A stretch of 22,470 nucleotides of DNA from positions 1 through 22,470 of the forward strand of contig CAUADW010000028.1 of NCBI GenBank assembly GCA_958427895.1. The letters run 5' to 3'. The stretch's first letter is position 1. Every line of letters starts with the position of its first letter. The position numbers and the translations under genes were made by a program. Below, in pieces: positions 16,222 through 22,470 of this stretch. The notes beneath the pieces are model-generated. The model made no database searches. It was not told the origin of the DNA and saw nothing but the letters and a program-made list of their open reading frames with translations. The DNA comes from an uncultured Collinsella sp. (GTDB lineage Bacteria; Actinomycetota; Coriobacteriia; Coriobacteriales; Coriobacteriaceae).

Positions 16222-16439
16222 ATTAAGGCGCTCCCTATCATCATCTCTCTTCAATCTGGTTCATGATAGTACGGAGAGCCCTAGAGATGCGTAAGCAACT
16301 CGTTACAGATGCAAGAGCGACGGTCACTAGCGCCCAAGGCACGTAGCCATCGATGTTTTGCCAAAGCCAGCGAGCGCCGCAAGGCACGGGATTCAATTCT
16401 TCAGATAAATGCGCCCTCTACGGGTGATTTTTGGACGAA

Positions 16440-16538
16440 GTGGTCCCGGTGCCGGCGGGCTGTTTGGTAGTCGAGCGATTCCGCAGGCAAAGCCGAGGAC
16501 CAGCGAGACACCAAACAGCCCGCCGGCACCGGGACCAC
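16440..16538 (+). ncRNA. Stem-loop element C (long perfect stem, short conserved core)
   Basis: Arms at 16440-16468 and 16510-16538 are perfect 29-bp reverse complements; a further TTTTTGG/CCAAAAA pairing lies outside them. The 41-base core contains GCGATTCCGCAGGC AAA GCCGAGGAC (written with its small hairpin set apart). The phrases ATTCC(G/A)CA before a hairpin and GAGGAC after it are shared with element D, and TTCCGCA and AGGAC with A and B. The element starts 17 bp after the 3' end of the SRP RNA gene on the minus strand. Confidence 0.6.
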
Positions 16539-16554
16539 ATCGCGGCACCAAAAA

Positions 16555-16672
16555 GCGCCCGTGCGCTCGATGGATTCGGATGCCCGACAGAGGCTCCTTA
16601 TGGCTGCTTCCTTCCGGACCTGACCAGATTCGGAACATATCGTCATCCGAACCCATCGAACGCGCTAGGCGC
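16555..16672 (-). ncRNA. ffs: Signal recognition particle RNA (4.5S-like, small bacterial type)
   Basis: On the minus strand the conserved SRP core CAGGTCCGGAAGGAAGCAGC is present exactly. Flanking sequences pair to form the long rod: GCGTTCGATGGGTTCGGATG on the 5' side pairs with CATCCGAATCCATCGAGCGC on the 3' side, and GCGCC/GGGCGC closes the end. The RNA is about 118 bases and lacks the Alu domain of long Bacillus SRP RNAs. A run of five T residues directly follows GGGCGC and would serve as terminator. The RNA binds Ffh and targets membrane and secreted proteins co-translationally. Ends are estimated from pairing and the promoter position. Confidence 0.95.
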
Positions 16673-16679
16673 TCGGTAT

Positions 16680-16708
16680 ATTTTACCCGCTCCCGCCCGA
16701 TGGGGCAA
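16680..16708 (-). promoter_or_regulatory. Promoter of the SRP RNA gene
   Basis: TTGCCC (16703-16708) and TAAAAT (16680-16685) are separated by exactly 17 bp on the minus strand. The predicted start site falls at about 16673, matching the 5' end deduced from RNA pairing. Confidence 0.7.
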
Positions 16709-16721
16709 GGTGGCTAATTTC

Positions 16722-16781
16722 GGACGGGGCTTTTGACTACTTGGGCAATCAGATCGACAAGTAGTCAAATAAGCCCCGTCC
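16722..16781. repeat. Long hairpin G upstream of SRP RNA
   Basis: The 22-base left arm (16722-16743) pairs with the right arm 16758-16781 with a two-base bulge, around a 14-base loop. Arms read GGACGGGGCTT and TTGACTACTTG. No T-tract follows on either strand, so it is not an ordinary terminator. Confidence 0.65.
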
Positions 16782-16819
16782 CAAAAAGACTGGTCTGACG
16801 CTGTGCAACGAAAGGGGCC

Positions 16820-16949
16820 CATCTACTACGTTTAAGCCGTAGGAGCCAACCATAGCCGGCTCTTTCGAAAATCGGCAAGCCTTCTACCTGCGGTTTTGTT
16901 TTCGCATATTCCGGGATGGTCGAGGGTGCTCGGCTAAACGTAGTAGATG
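16820..16949. repeat. Long-range inverted repeat F
   Basis: CATCTACTACGTTTAAGCCG (16820-16839) pairs with 16931-16949 with one bulged base, enclosing about 91 bases. The enclosed part includes CATATTCCGGGATGGTCGAGG, which resembles the ATTCC...GAGG core of elements C and D only loosely. It lies between TadA-GlxK and the SRP gene. Confidence 0.5.
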
Positions 16950-17017
16950 ACCGCATTTCATGGCGGACGGTCCGACCTAAGGCCCAAGGCGGCCAGCCTC
17001 GGATAGCCATTCTCGAT

Positions 17018-17081
17018 GTTGCGGTGGAATAGTTCCTGTTTTGCGGCTGAGGGCCAAAAACAGGAACTATTCCACCGCAAC
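17018..17081 (-). terminator. Perfect 25-bp hairpin E after the TadA-GlxK gene
   Basis: 17018-17042 and 17057-17081 are exact reverse complements (arm begins GTTGCGGTGGAATAGTTCC) with a 14-base loop. The structure starts 24 bp after the stop of the fused gene and could end or protect its mRNA. There is no long T-run after it, so its role as a true terminator is uncertain. Confidence 0.55.
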
Positions 17082-17104
17082 TTATTGAGCTTTCCTGGAG
17101 AGAC

Positions 17105-18886
17105 TTAGATGCGGCCGAGGTCGTAAGCTCGAGCGGCAGTCTCGCCAGCGCAGACGAGGTTTGCCTCTGCCTCGCGCGGATCGAGCGCCAGCTCAAGGCC
17201 CATGGGTCTGCGGCAGACCGGCAGAACCAAGTCGACACCCTGCCCATACACCGCATCCAGGTTGTCGGCACGACCGCCCACGACGGCAACCACCGGCTTG
17301 CCATATCGCTTGGCGCGACGCGCCACGCCCACCGGTGCCTTTCCAGCGGCGGACTGCTCATCCATGTTGCCCTCGCCCGTTATGACCAAGTCGGCATCGC
17401 GCACGTGCTCGTCAAACCCAATCAGATCGAGCACCGTCTCCACGCCCGAGCGTAGCTCGGCACCGAGCGCTAGCAGCGCGGCGCCCAGGCCGCCGGCGGC
17501 GCCGGCACCGGGCACACCGAGCACCGATCCAAATGTCCGCGCGCCCTCGGGCACACGCAATAGCCCCTGGGCCCGCATCCCGGCAATCGCCGCATCGAGC
17601 AGGCGGCCGTAGCCGACCATCCAGCTATCGTACCTGCCAAGGGCCTCGGCATCCCCCGTCGGCAGACCCTTCTGCCCGCCAAACACCGCCAGTGCACCGC
17701 GGCGCCCCACGAGCGGATTCTCGACATCGGACAGCACGACGATGCGTGCGCCGCCCAGCACCCGAAGCGCCGGTGCCAAATCGATACTCACCACGTGTTC
17801 GAGACCCGCAAGACCGGGGGCGATATCGCAGCCCTGATCATCGACCACACGCGCGCCCAGCGCCTGCAGCATGCCGGCGCCACCGTCGTTGGTGGCACTG
17901 CCGCCCAAGCCAATATAGATAGTCTTTACCCCGACACGAACTGCACGGAGCATCAGCTCGCCCACGCCATAGGTTGTAGCAGCCAGCGCCGCCGATTCCG
18001 TGCAAGGTGAGTACCCGATGCCTGCTGCTTCGGCCATCTCAATAACAACCGACTCGTGCTCGCCGTCCACTAACATCCGGGCAGGCACACCATCGCCAAA
18101 GGGTCCCGCAACCTCGCAGGTCACAATCTCACCGCCGCACGCGGCAACGGCATCGAGCGTCCCCTCACCGCCATCTGCCAGCGGCAAAGCGTTCAGCTCG
18201 GCATCGGGCCACACATGGCGCATGCCCTCGGCAACCGCTGCCTCCGCCTGCGCGCTCGAAACGCTGCCCTTAAAGGAGTCGATCGCCAGCAGCACACGGC
18301 GGGGCCGACGGCATGCAGGACCAAAGTCAACCGCCGTGCCAGCATCCTCACCGGCACCTGCAAGCGCTGCGGCGTGAGCGGCGTGTGCTTCAAGATCGGC
18401 CCCACAACCGCAATCAGCGCCGCCCGCTCCGCGCAGACCGCCAAAATAGCTACTCAGCAGCTCGCGGCATTCATCCGCCAGTACGCCGGCGGTCACATTG
18501 AACCGATGATTCAGGCGCGAGTCGGCATTGAGGTCATACAGGGATCCCAGCGCGCCCGCCTTGGCATCAGCCGCGCCATACACGCAGCGCCCCACGCGCG
18601 CGTTAACCATAAGCCCCGCGCACATGCAGCAGGGCTCGAGCGTCACATAGACCGTGCAATCGGAAAGGCGCCAGCGGCCGAGCGCCTGGGCAGCAGCGCA
18701 CACAGCCGCAAACTCGGCATGAGCCGAAGGATCCTGGTCGAGCTCGCGCCGATTGTGCGCCCTCGCGACGATCTCACCGTCGCGCACTATCACGGCACCA
18801 ATGGGGACTTCGCCCACTGCCGCGGCGGCGCGCGCCTCGGCCAGCGCCTCGCGCATGAACTTCTCGTCGATTTCGGTGATCGTCAT
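17105..18886 (-). CDS. Fused tRNA adenosine deaminase and glycerate kinase
   Basis: 593 residues from ATG at 18886, preceded by AGGGAAGGCGAACG; a longer frame to 18937 would run up to the tRNA gene and is not needed. Residues 1-150 are TadA: HAEFA (His 56, catalytic Glu 58) and the zinc motif PCCMC (Cys 86, Cys 89), with MCAGLMVNARVGRCVYGA after it. TadA converts the wobble adenosine of tRNA-Arg(ACG) to inosine. After a Gly/Ala-rich linker (about 150-195), residues 197-593 are a family-1 glycerate kinase: LLAIDSFKGSVSS, PLADGGEGTLDA, GLGGSATNDGGAGML and DLVITGEGNMDEQS. This domain phosphorylates glycerate with ATP. Both parts look complete and active, in one frame. The two activities have no known metabolic link, so the fusion is unusual. 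Confidence 0.9.
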   Translation of the reverse strand: MTITEIDEKFMREALAEARAAAAVGEVPIGAVIVRDGEIVARAHNRRELDQDPSAHAEFAAVCAAAQALGRWRLSDCTVYVTLEPCCMCAGLMVNARVGRCVYGAADAKAGALGSLYDLNADSRLNHRFNVTAGVLADECRELLSSYFGGLRGAGGADCGCGADLEAHAAHAAALAGAGEDAGTAVDFGPACRRPRRVLLAIDSFKGSVSSAQAEAAVAEGMRHVWPDAELNALPLADGGEGTLDAVAACGGEIVTCEVAGPFGDGVPARMLVDGEHESVVIEMAEAAGIGYSPCTESAALAATTYGVGELMLRAVRVGVKTIYIGLGGSATNDGGAGMLQALGARVVDDQGCDIAPGLAGLEHVVSIDLAPALRVLGGARIVVLSDVENPLVGRRGALAVFGGQKGLPTGDAEALGRYDSWMVGYGRLLDAAIAGMRAQGLLRVPEGARTFGSVLGVPGAGAAGGLGAALLALGAELRSGVETVLDLIGFDEHVRDADLVITGEGNMDEQSAAGKAPVGVARRAKRYGKPVVAVVGGRADNLDAVYGQGVDLVLPVCRRPMGLELALDPREAEANLVCAGETAARAYDLGRI

Positions 18887-18937
18887 CGTTCGCCTTCCCT
18901 GTTGCAAATTCAAAACGATGCTATCATTACGACTCAC

Positions 18938-19024
18938 GGAGAGATGGCAGAGCGGTTGAATGCGGCGGTCTTGAAAACCGTTGAGCGCGAGAGCGTTCCG
19001 GGGGTTCGAATCCCCCTCTCTCCG
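18938..19024 (+). tRNA. tRNA-Ser(UGA)
   Basis: The acceptor stem GGAGAGA pairs with TCTCTCC followed by discriminator G; genomic CCA follows at 19025-19027. The anticodon loop CTTGAAA in GGTCTTGAAAACC gives anticodon TGA. A long variable arm (GAGCGCGAGAGCGTTC) and T arm GGGGGTTCGAATCCCCC confirm a class II serine tRNA. It reads opposite to the TadA-GlxK gene. TATCAT at about 18921 may be its -10 box. Confidence 0.97.
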
Positions 19025-19030
19025 CCACTC

Positions 19031-19627
19031 CTAGTGATGCACCGGTGTCATGGTCCGCTCAAACAGCGCATCGACCACGTCGGCTATCTCAGGTCGACGC
19101 TCAAGATCGTGGCCCGATTCCCACCATATCGTGAAAAGTCGAATAATACCGCCGGCGACAAACTCAGACGTCGTCTCGAGTGACACGGGAGCCAGGGCAT
19201 CCTCGGCAAGCACGTTCATCACACGCTCGCGGATGGAGCGGGCAATGCGGTCGCAAATAACATTGGTCAACATGCCCGACATGCTGCTTGCCAAAATGTT
19301 ATCCATGAGCCGCTCGTGCGTCAGAATCAAATCCATAGCATCGTCCAAAATCGCGTGCCGAAGCGCGCGCACGTCCTCGGCAGACACTGCACCGGCCTCA
19401 TCGGGCTGTTTTTGCGGCAAACCCGACATAAGCTCATCGATATAAAAGGCAAAGTAATCGTTCTTGTCGCGAAAGTGCTTGTAGAACGTCGTACGGCGAA
19501 TCATGGCGCGGTCGCACAGCATGGCAACCGTCAGGTCCTCAAAACGATGCTCCTCGAGAAGCTCGGTGAAGGCATCGAACAGGGCGCGGTAGGTTTTCTT
19601 AATGCGAAGGTCCACTGGTATCGCCAT
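19031..19627 (-). CDS. TetR/AcrR family transcriptional regulator
   Basis: 198 residues from ATG at 19627; the open frame runs on upstream but those residues are not TetR-like. Residues about 8-55 are the TetR helix-turn-helix domain: RIKKTYRALFDAFTELLEE, FEDLTVAMLCDRAMIRRTTFYKHFRDKNDYFAFYID. The phrase TTFYKHFRDK is the recognition-helix signature. The C-terminal part (about 70-198) is a helical ligand and dimerisation domain close to the TetR_C_8-like type, with no recognisable ligand residues. It is divergent from lemA, sharing a 199-bp region that contains the palindrome GGTATA-N10-TATACC; control of lemA or of itself is possible. Its start has only TGAGG directly adjacent, so the exact start is less certain. 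Confidence 0.88.
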   Translation of the reverse strand: MAIPVDLRIKKTYRALFDAFTELLEEHRFEDLTVAMLCDRAMIRRTTFYKHFRDKNDYFAFYIDELMSGLPQKQPDEAGAVSAEDVRALRHAILDDAMDLILTHERLMDNILASSMSGMLTNVICDRIARSIRERVMNVLAEDALAPVSLETTSEFVAGGIIRLFTIWWESGHDLERRPEIADVVDALFERTMTPVHH

Positions 19628-19757
19628 CCTCAGGGCAAAGACAACACTCGTCAATCTGTCGCATATCTTACACCTGTACCTCGCGCGCTTTGCCCCGGTG
19701 CCGGCCCCGCCGAAAACACAACGCTTACCGGAAAGTTCGGCACGGCAAAACGTTGCG

Positions 19758-19779
19758 GGTATACTAGTAGCGTTATACC
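19758..19779. promoter_or_regulatory. Palindrome over a possible lemA -10 box
   Basis: GGTATA (19758-19763) and TATACC (19774-19779) form an inverted repeat with a 10-base spacer. A -10-like TATACT (19760-19765) lies within it, reading toward lemA. It could be an operator for the neighbouring TetR regulator. Confidence 0.3.
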
Positions 19780-19826
19780 AACGGCAGCTGGCGCATGCCG
19801 CCGCGGCCATTCGAAACGGAGACATC

Positions 19827-20378
19827 ATGCTTCCCGTCATCATCGGCATCGTTGTTGTCATTGTGATTGCCTGCGCCATCGCCGGCATCTACAACAACAT
19901 GGTCACCAAGCGTAACCGCATCGATAACGCCTGGCAGAACATCGATACGCAGCTGCAGCGCCGCAACGACCTGATCCCCAACCTGGTCGAGACCGTCAAG
20001 GGCTACGCCAAGCACGAGCAGGAGACGCTCTCCGCCGTGATCAGCGCGCGTAACACCGCCGTCAAGGCCACCACGCCCGAGGCCAAGATGGAAGCCGACA
20101 ACGTGCTGACCGGTGCGCTGCGCCAGCTCTTTGCTGTGGCCGAGGCCTACCCCGACCTTAAGGCGAACACCAACTTTACGCAGCTCCAGGCTACGCTCGA
20201 GGACACCGAGAACAAGGTGAGCTACGCGCGCCAGAGCTACAACGATTGCGTGCTCAGCTACAACAACGCCATCCAGACGTTCCCGGCTGTTATCTTTGCC
20301 GGCATCTTCCAGTTTAAGGAGCGCCAGGGCTTCGAGGCCGCCGAGGCCGCCCGCCAGGCACCGACCGTCAAGTTCTAG
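19827..20378 (+). CDS. lemA: LemA family membrane protein
   Basis: 183 residues from ATG at 19827, preceded by GGAG at 7 bases. A single N-terminal membrane helix (residues 3-20) is followed by the family signature YNNMVTKRNRIDNAWQNIDT, then QLQRRNDLIPNLVETVKGYAKHE, and by helices containing LFAVAEAYPDLKAN and FTQLQATLEDTENKVSYAR, all standard LemA phrases. The C-terminus ends in FKERQGFEA. LemA proteins are small helical proteins with the bulk outside the membrane; their biochemical role is unsettled. Here the gene stands alone, without the DUF2207 or M48 peptidase partners seen in many genomes, and has its own terminator. Confidence 0.95.
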   Translation: MLPVIIGIVVVIVIACAIAGIYNNMVTKRNRIDNAWQNIDTQLQRRNDLIPNLVETVKGYAKHEQETLSAVISARNTAVKATTPEAKMEADNVLTGALRQLFAVAEAYPDLKANTNFTQLQATLEDTENKVSYARQSYNDCVLSYNNAIQTFPAVIFAGIFQFKERQGFEAAEAARQAPTVKF

Positions 20379-20413
20379 TGAGCCGTTGACGCATCCACAA
20401 CCGTTTTTGCATA

Positions 20414-20457
20414 AACCGCCCCGTCGAATGCATACTTCGACGGGGCGGTTGCTTTTT
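20414..20457 (+). terminator. Rho-independent terminator of lemA
   Basis: AACCGCCCCGTCGA (20414-20427) pairs perfectly with 20437-20450 around a nine-base loop, followed by GCTTTTTG. It starts 36 bp after the lemA stop. Confidence 0.92.
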
Positions 20458-20474
20458 GCCCGAAGGTACCCCCA

Positions 20475-20692
20475 GGGGCGGCGTGCAAATTTTGGAGTTT
20501 TCAGCATCTCGGAGCCCACAGGGCAGGAACGGGTCCACAGAACCGCGTTGAAAACCCTGATTCTGAGCCCTCAGCGCCTCAGGGATCGCTCATTTTTTAC
20601 AGGATGCGGCTCATGGCGCCTGACTTTCGTCCAAAAAACCAGTATGCAGGCACCCTCGGCTGCTGAAAACTCCAAATAATGCACGCTCCGCC
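20475..20692. repeat. About 200-bp element with long imperfect terminal inverted repeats
   Basis: The left end (20475-20512) reads GGGGCGGCGTGCAAAT, then TTTGGAGTTTTCAGCA; the right end (20653-20692) carries the same on the opposite strand, as GGGGCGGAGCGTGCATTA then TTTGGAGTTTTCAGCA. The ends match over about 38 bases with few differences. The 140-base interior has no convincing ORF. It resembles a MITE or a large structured RNA; no target duplication is obvious. Confidence 0.55.
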
Positions 20693-20767
20693 CCACCCCA
20701 GGCGAGCGGCAACCGAAAAACCGTGCACGCCCCCTCTTCGGCTGCAACTACGGCAAAGCCCTAACGG

Positions 20768-20798
20768 CCAAATAAAAGGCGCGGCCAATAGGCCGCGC
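20768..20798 (-). terminator. Terminator reading from ilvE
   Basis: On the minus strand GCGCGGCC and GGCCGCGC pair around TATT and are followed by CTTTTATTTGG. It is the first T-tract terminator after ilvE on that strand, which places element D inside the ilvE 3' untranslated region. Confidence 0.75.
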
Positions 20799-20849
20799 AC
20801 CATCTCCCCTACAGCCCAGTAACCTCCTGGCAAGGAATGCAGAGCACTC

Positions 20850-20978
20850 GACCGAGGCGGACCGGCCTATCTCCCGGCGCATTCCACAGGACGAAAGAAC
20901 CTCCGCCGCACGTAGTGCGCAGCGGAGGTTCTTTCATGTCCGAGGACGCGCCGGGAGATAGGCCGGTCCGCCTCGGTC
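20850..20978 (+). ncRNA. Stem-loop element D (31-bp perfect stem, hairpin core)
   Basis: Arms at 20850-20880 and 20948-20978 are perfect 31-bp reverse complements. The core contains ATTCCACAGGAC, then a second long hairpin (GAAAGAACCTCCGC / GCGGAGGTTCTTTC), then GTCCGAGGAC. The phrases ATTCC(G/A)CA and GAGGAC, separated by a hairpin, match element C. The element begins 28 bp after the ilvE stop (21007) on the minus strand, as A, B and C do after their genes. Confidence 0.65.
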
Positions 20979-21006
20979 AGGGCTTGATGGGAATTACGAA
21001 GCCAGG

Positions 21007-22059
21007 TTACGCCACGGTGTAAACCCAGTTGTGCTTATCCTCGACAGCACCGGACTGAATACCAGTCAGGGTCTCGCGAAGCTTCTTCATCACGGGGCCG
21101 ATCTCGGTGCAGCCGGCCGGGAAGGTCACGGTCTCGTCGGCACCGTAGACCTTGTTGTCGATCTCGCCGACCGGGGAGATAACGGCAGCGGTGCCGCACA
21201 GACCGCACTCAACAAAGGTGCCGGCCTTGACTTCGGCCCACTCGACAGGACGCTGGTCGACGGTCATGCCCAGGTCCTCAGCGACCTGAACGAGCGAACG
21301 ACGCGTGATGGAGGGAAGAATGGAGTCGGTGTGCGACTGCGGGACGACAAGCGTGCCGTCCTCCTTCACGAACAGGACGTTGGCGCCACCGGTCTCCTCG
21401 ACATAGGTGCGGGACTCGGAGTCGAGATACAGGTTCTCGGCATAGCCCTCGCGATGGGCCTCCATCGTGGGCTTAAGGGACATGGCGTAGTTGAGGCCGG
21501 CCTTGATGTTGCCGGTGCCGTGCGGTGCGGCACGGTCATACTCGGAAACGCGCAGCTTGACGGGCTTGAGGCCACCCTTAAAGTACGGACCGACCGGGGT
21601 CACGAGAATGCGGAACGTGTACTCAGGAGCGGGAGCCACGCCGATCACGTCACCGGAGCCGATCATAAACGGACGCACGTACAGGGTCGCGCCGGAGCCG
21701 AAGGGCGGAACCCAGGCGGCGTTGGCAGAAACGACCTGCTTGACGGCCTCAACGAACTTGTCCTTGGGGAACGGGGGCATCTCAAGGCGCTGGGCAGAGT
21801 TGTACATACGCTCGGCGTTCATGTCGGGACGGAAGCAGACGATGCTGCCGTCCTCGGCGGTGTAGGCCTTCAGGCCCTCAAAGACCTCCTGGCAGTAATG
21901 GAAGATGCCGCCGCACTCGGAGACATGCAGGGTGTGGTCGGTGGTCAGGCCGCCCTCGTCCCACTCGCCGTCCTTCCAATGGGCCTCGTAGCTGTAATCG
22001 GTCTTCATGTAGCCAAAGCCGAGGCTACCCCAATCGATATCCTTCTTCTCGACAGTCAT
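21007..22059 (-). CDS. ilvE: Branched-chain amino acid aminotransferase
   Basis: 350 residues from ATG at 22059, with GGAG six bases upstream; the longer open frame above it is not protein-like for this family. It catalyses the PLP-dependent last step of leucine, isoleucine and valine synthesis, or the first step of their breakdown. Visible hallmarks are EVFEGLKAY (59-66), the PLP-lysine region HGTGNIKAGLNYA (Lys 186), the fold-type IV segment TYVEETGGANVLFV (218-231) and ECGLCGTAAVISPVG (284-298). The last holds a CxxC pair at 285-288, as in the redox-sensitive BCAT class. Length fits the longer class II BCATs. It stands alone, with no other ilv or leu genes in the window. Confidence 0.96.
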   Translation of the reverse strand: MTVEKKDIDWGSLGFGYMKTDYSYEAHWKDGEWDEGGLTTDHTLHVSECGGIFHYCQEVFEGLKAYTAEDGSIVCFRPDMNAERMYNSAQRLEMPPFPKDKFVEAVKQVVSANAAWVPPFGSGATLYVRPFMIGSGDVIGVAPAPEYTFRILVTPVGPYFKGGLKPVKLRVSEYDRAAPHGTGNIKAGLNYAMSLKPTMEAHREGYAENLYLDSESRTYVEETGGANVLFVKEDGTLVVPQSHTDSILPSITRRSLVQVAEDLGMTVDQRPVEWAEVKAGTFVECGLCGTAAVISPVGEIDNKVYGADETVTFPAGCTEIGPVMKKLRETLTGIQSGAVEDKHNWVYTVA

Positions 22060-22205
22060 ATGTCGCTCCTTACATACACAGTTGCATACTCGCGAACCCG
22101 CACGCAAGGACCGAGGCCGACCGCGTCGCAACGTCGCACGCCCGGAGCGTAGAGCCGGACGGGACACGCGAGCAGCATCAAAGCCGATGGCACGTCGATT
22201 CGCAT
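22056..22205 (-). CDS. Possible 49-codon upstream ORF overlapping the ilvE start (ATGA)
   Basis: A frame from ATG at 22205 runs 49 codons and stops at TGA overlapping the ilvE start (ATGA), which would couple the two. The ATG lies where transcription from the promoter at 22213-22240 should begin, so the message would be nearly leaderless. The product has many Val and Leu residues (8 Val, 5 Leu, 2 Ile of 49) but no run of them. It could be a leader peptide or a chance ORF. Confidence 0.3.
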   Translation of the reverse strand: MRIDVPSALMLLACPVRLYAPGVRRCDAVGLGPCVRVREYATVYVRSDI

Positions 22206-22212
22206 GCACGAG

Positions 22213-22240
22213 ATTGTACTCCGCACGCGCGTCTGATAAA
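22213..22240 (-). promoter_or_regulatory. Putative ilvE promoter
   Basis: TTTATC (22235-22240) and TACAAT (22213-22218) are separated by 16 bp on the minus strand. The start site would be at about 22205-22206, giving a leader of about 147 bases to ilvE. Confidence 0.5.
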
Positions 22241-22288
22241 ACGCTTTTCTTTAACTAAGTAAAGTATTTTCATTTGACCGAAGCTGAA

Positions 22289-22320
22289 GAGGCCCGCCAC
22301 CGTAAACGGTGACGGGCCTC
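22289..22320 (-). terminator. Hairpin after the DedA-family gene
   Basis: GAGGCCCGCCACCG (22289-22302) pairs with 22307-22320 with one mismatch. It lies 37 bp past the stop at 22358. The following T-tract is weak (CTTCAGCTTCGG). Confidence 0.65.
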
Positions 22321-22357
22321 AACTGTACGGTCTGCGCGCTGGCTCGAGCTAGGCGTT

Positions 22358-22470
22358 CTATTTGCCCAGCTTGGCCTTAACCAGACCGACCACGGTCGGG
22401 ATGATCGACACGGCAACGATGCCGATAATCAGCAGCTCAAAGTGCTCCTGCACAAAGGGAATGCCGCCAA
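22358..22470 (-). CDS. C-terminal end of a DedA/VTT-family membrane protein (partial)
   Basis: Only the last 36 residues are in the window, ending with TAG at 22358-22360. The sequence GGIPFVQEHFELL followed by IIGIVAVSIIPTVVG and a basic tail VKAKLGK matches the usual end of DedA-family proteins: an amphipathic segment, a final membrane helix with IP/LP, then Lys residues. DedA proteins are multi-pass membrane proteins implicated in lipid-carrier recycling and envelope homeostasis. With so little sequence the assignment is moderate. Confidence 0.6.
   Translation of the reverse strand, partial: GGIPFVQEHFELLIIGIVAVSIIPTVVGLVKAKLGK

Noticed and set aside
14968..16266. 432-residue plus-strand frame opposite the first ABC gene
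   Set aside because: Same reason: composition is that of an antisense shadow and no ribosome binding site or family motif is seen.
16765..17361. 198-residue minus-strand frame across hairpins E and F
   Set aside because: It overlaps the glycerate kinase end in another frame and runs through palindromic non-coding DNA.
22060..22209. N-terminal extension of IlvE from GTG at 22209
   Set aside because: The added 50 residues are Arg-rich and not part of the family; the ATG at 22059 has a good ribosome binding site.

Overview
The window looks like chromosomal DNA of a Coriobacteriia actinomycete, most likely Collinsella or a close relative. This rests on moderately high G+C, TTG/GTG starts beside strong GGAGG ribosome binding sites, InlB-type repeat surface proteins, paired ABC exporters with an asymmetric NBD pair, and a tRNA-Ser/tadA/SRP RNA neighbourhood. 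The genus is inferred from style, not from a marker gene search.

Layout. (1) 1-221: 3' end of an unrecognised plus-strand gene. (2) 222-865: gene-free DNA with two large imperfectly related stem-loop elements (A and B) and a 62-bp tandem palindromic repeat. (3) 866-9687, minus strand: a tight six-gene surface operon. It encodes a SipW-type signal peptidase, two TasA/camelysin-like subunits, a 1,822-residue beta-helix plus InlB-repeat protein, a third SipW-type subunit and a small protein with an LAATG sorting signal. Its upstream region has a consensus -10 next to an 11-base homopolymer. (4) 10297-10853, minus: flavodoxin-fold protein with its own terminator. (5) 11176-12441, plus: AAA/DUF4143 ATPase preceded by four operator-like repeats at exact 23-bp spacing. 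(6) 12469-16221, minus: heterodimeric ABC exporter. (7) 16222-17104: SRP RNA gene set among four long hairpins. (8) 17105-18886, minus: TadA fused to glycerate kinase; then tRNA-Ser(UGA) on plus. (9) 19031-19627, minus: TetR regulator, divergent from lemA (19827-20378). (10) 20379-21006: terminator, a 200-bp inverted-repeat element and stem-loop element D. (11) 21007-22059, minus: ilvE, with an overlapping upstream ORF; then the 3' end of a DedA-family gene at the right edge.

Two things stand out. The first is the SipW-dependent surface fibre locus, which carries its own peptidase, three subunits that would need it, a giant adhesin-like protein and a wall-anchored partner, with a strong intercistronic hairpin after the first subunit. 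The second is a family of stem-loop elements (A-D), each starting about 17-29 bp past the 3' end of a gene. Their outer arms are 28-31 bp, perfectly complementary and unrelated in sequence between copies, while the enclosed core keeps a shared motif. That is the opposite of a MITE and is the pattern expected of a structured RNA. All functional statements are from reading the sequence; no database search was run.
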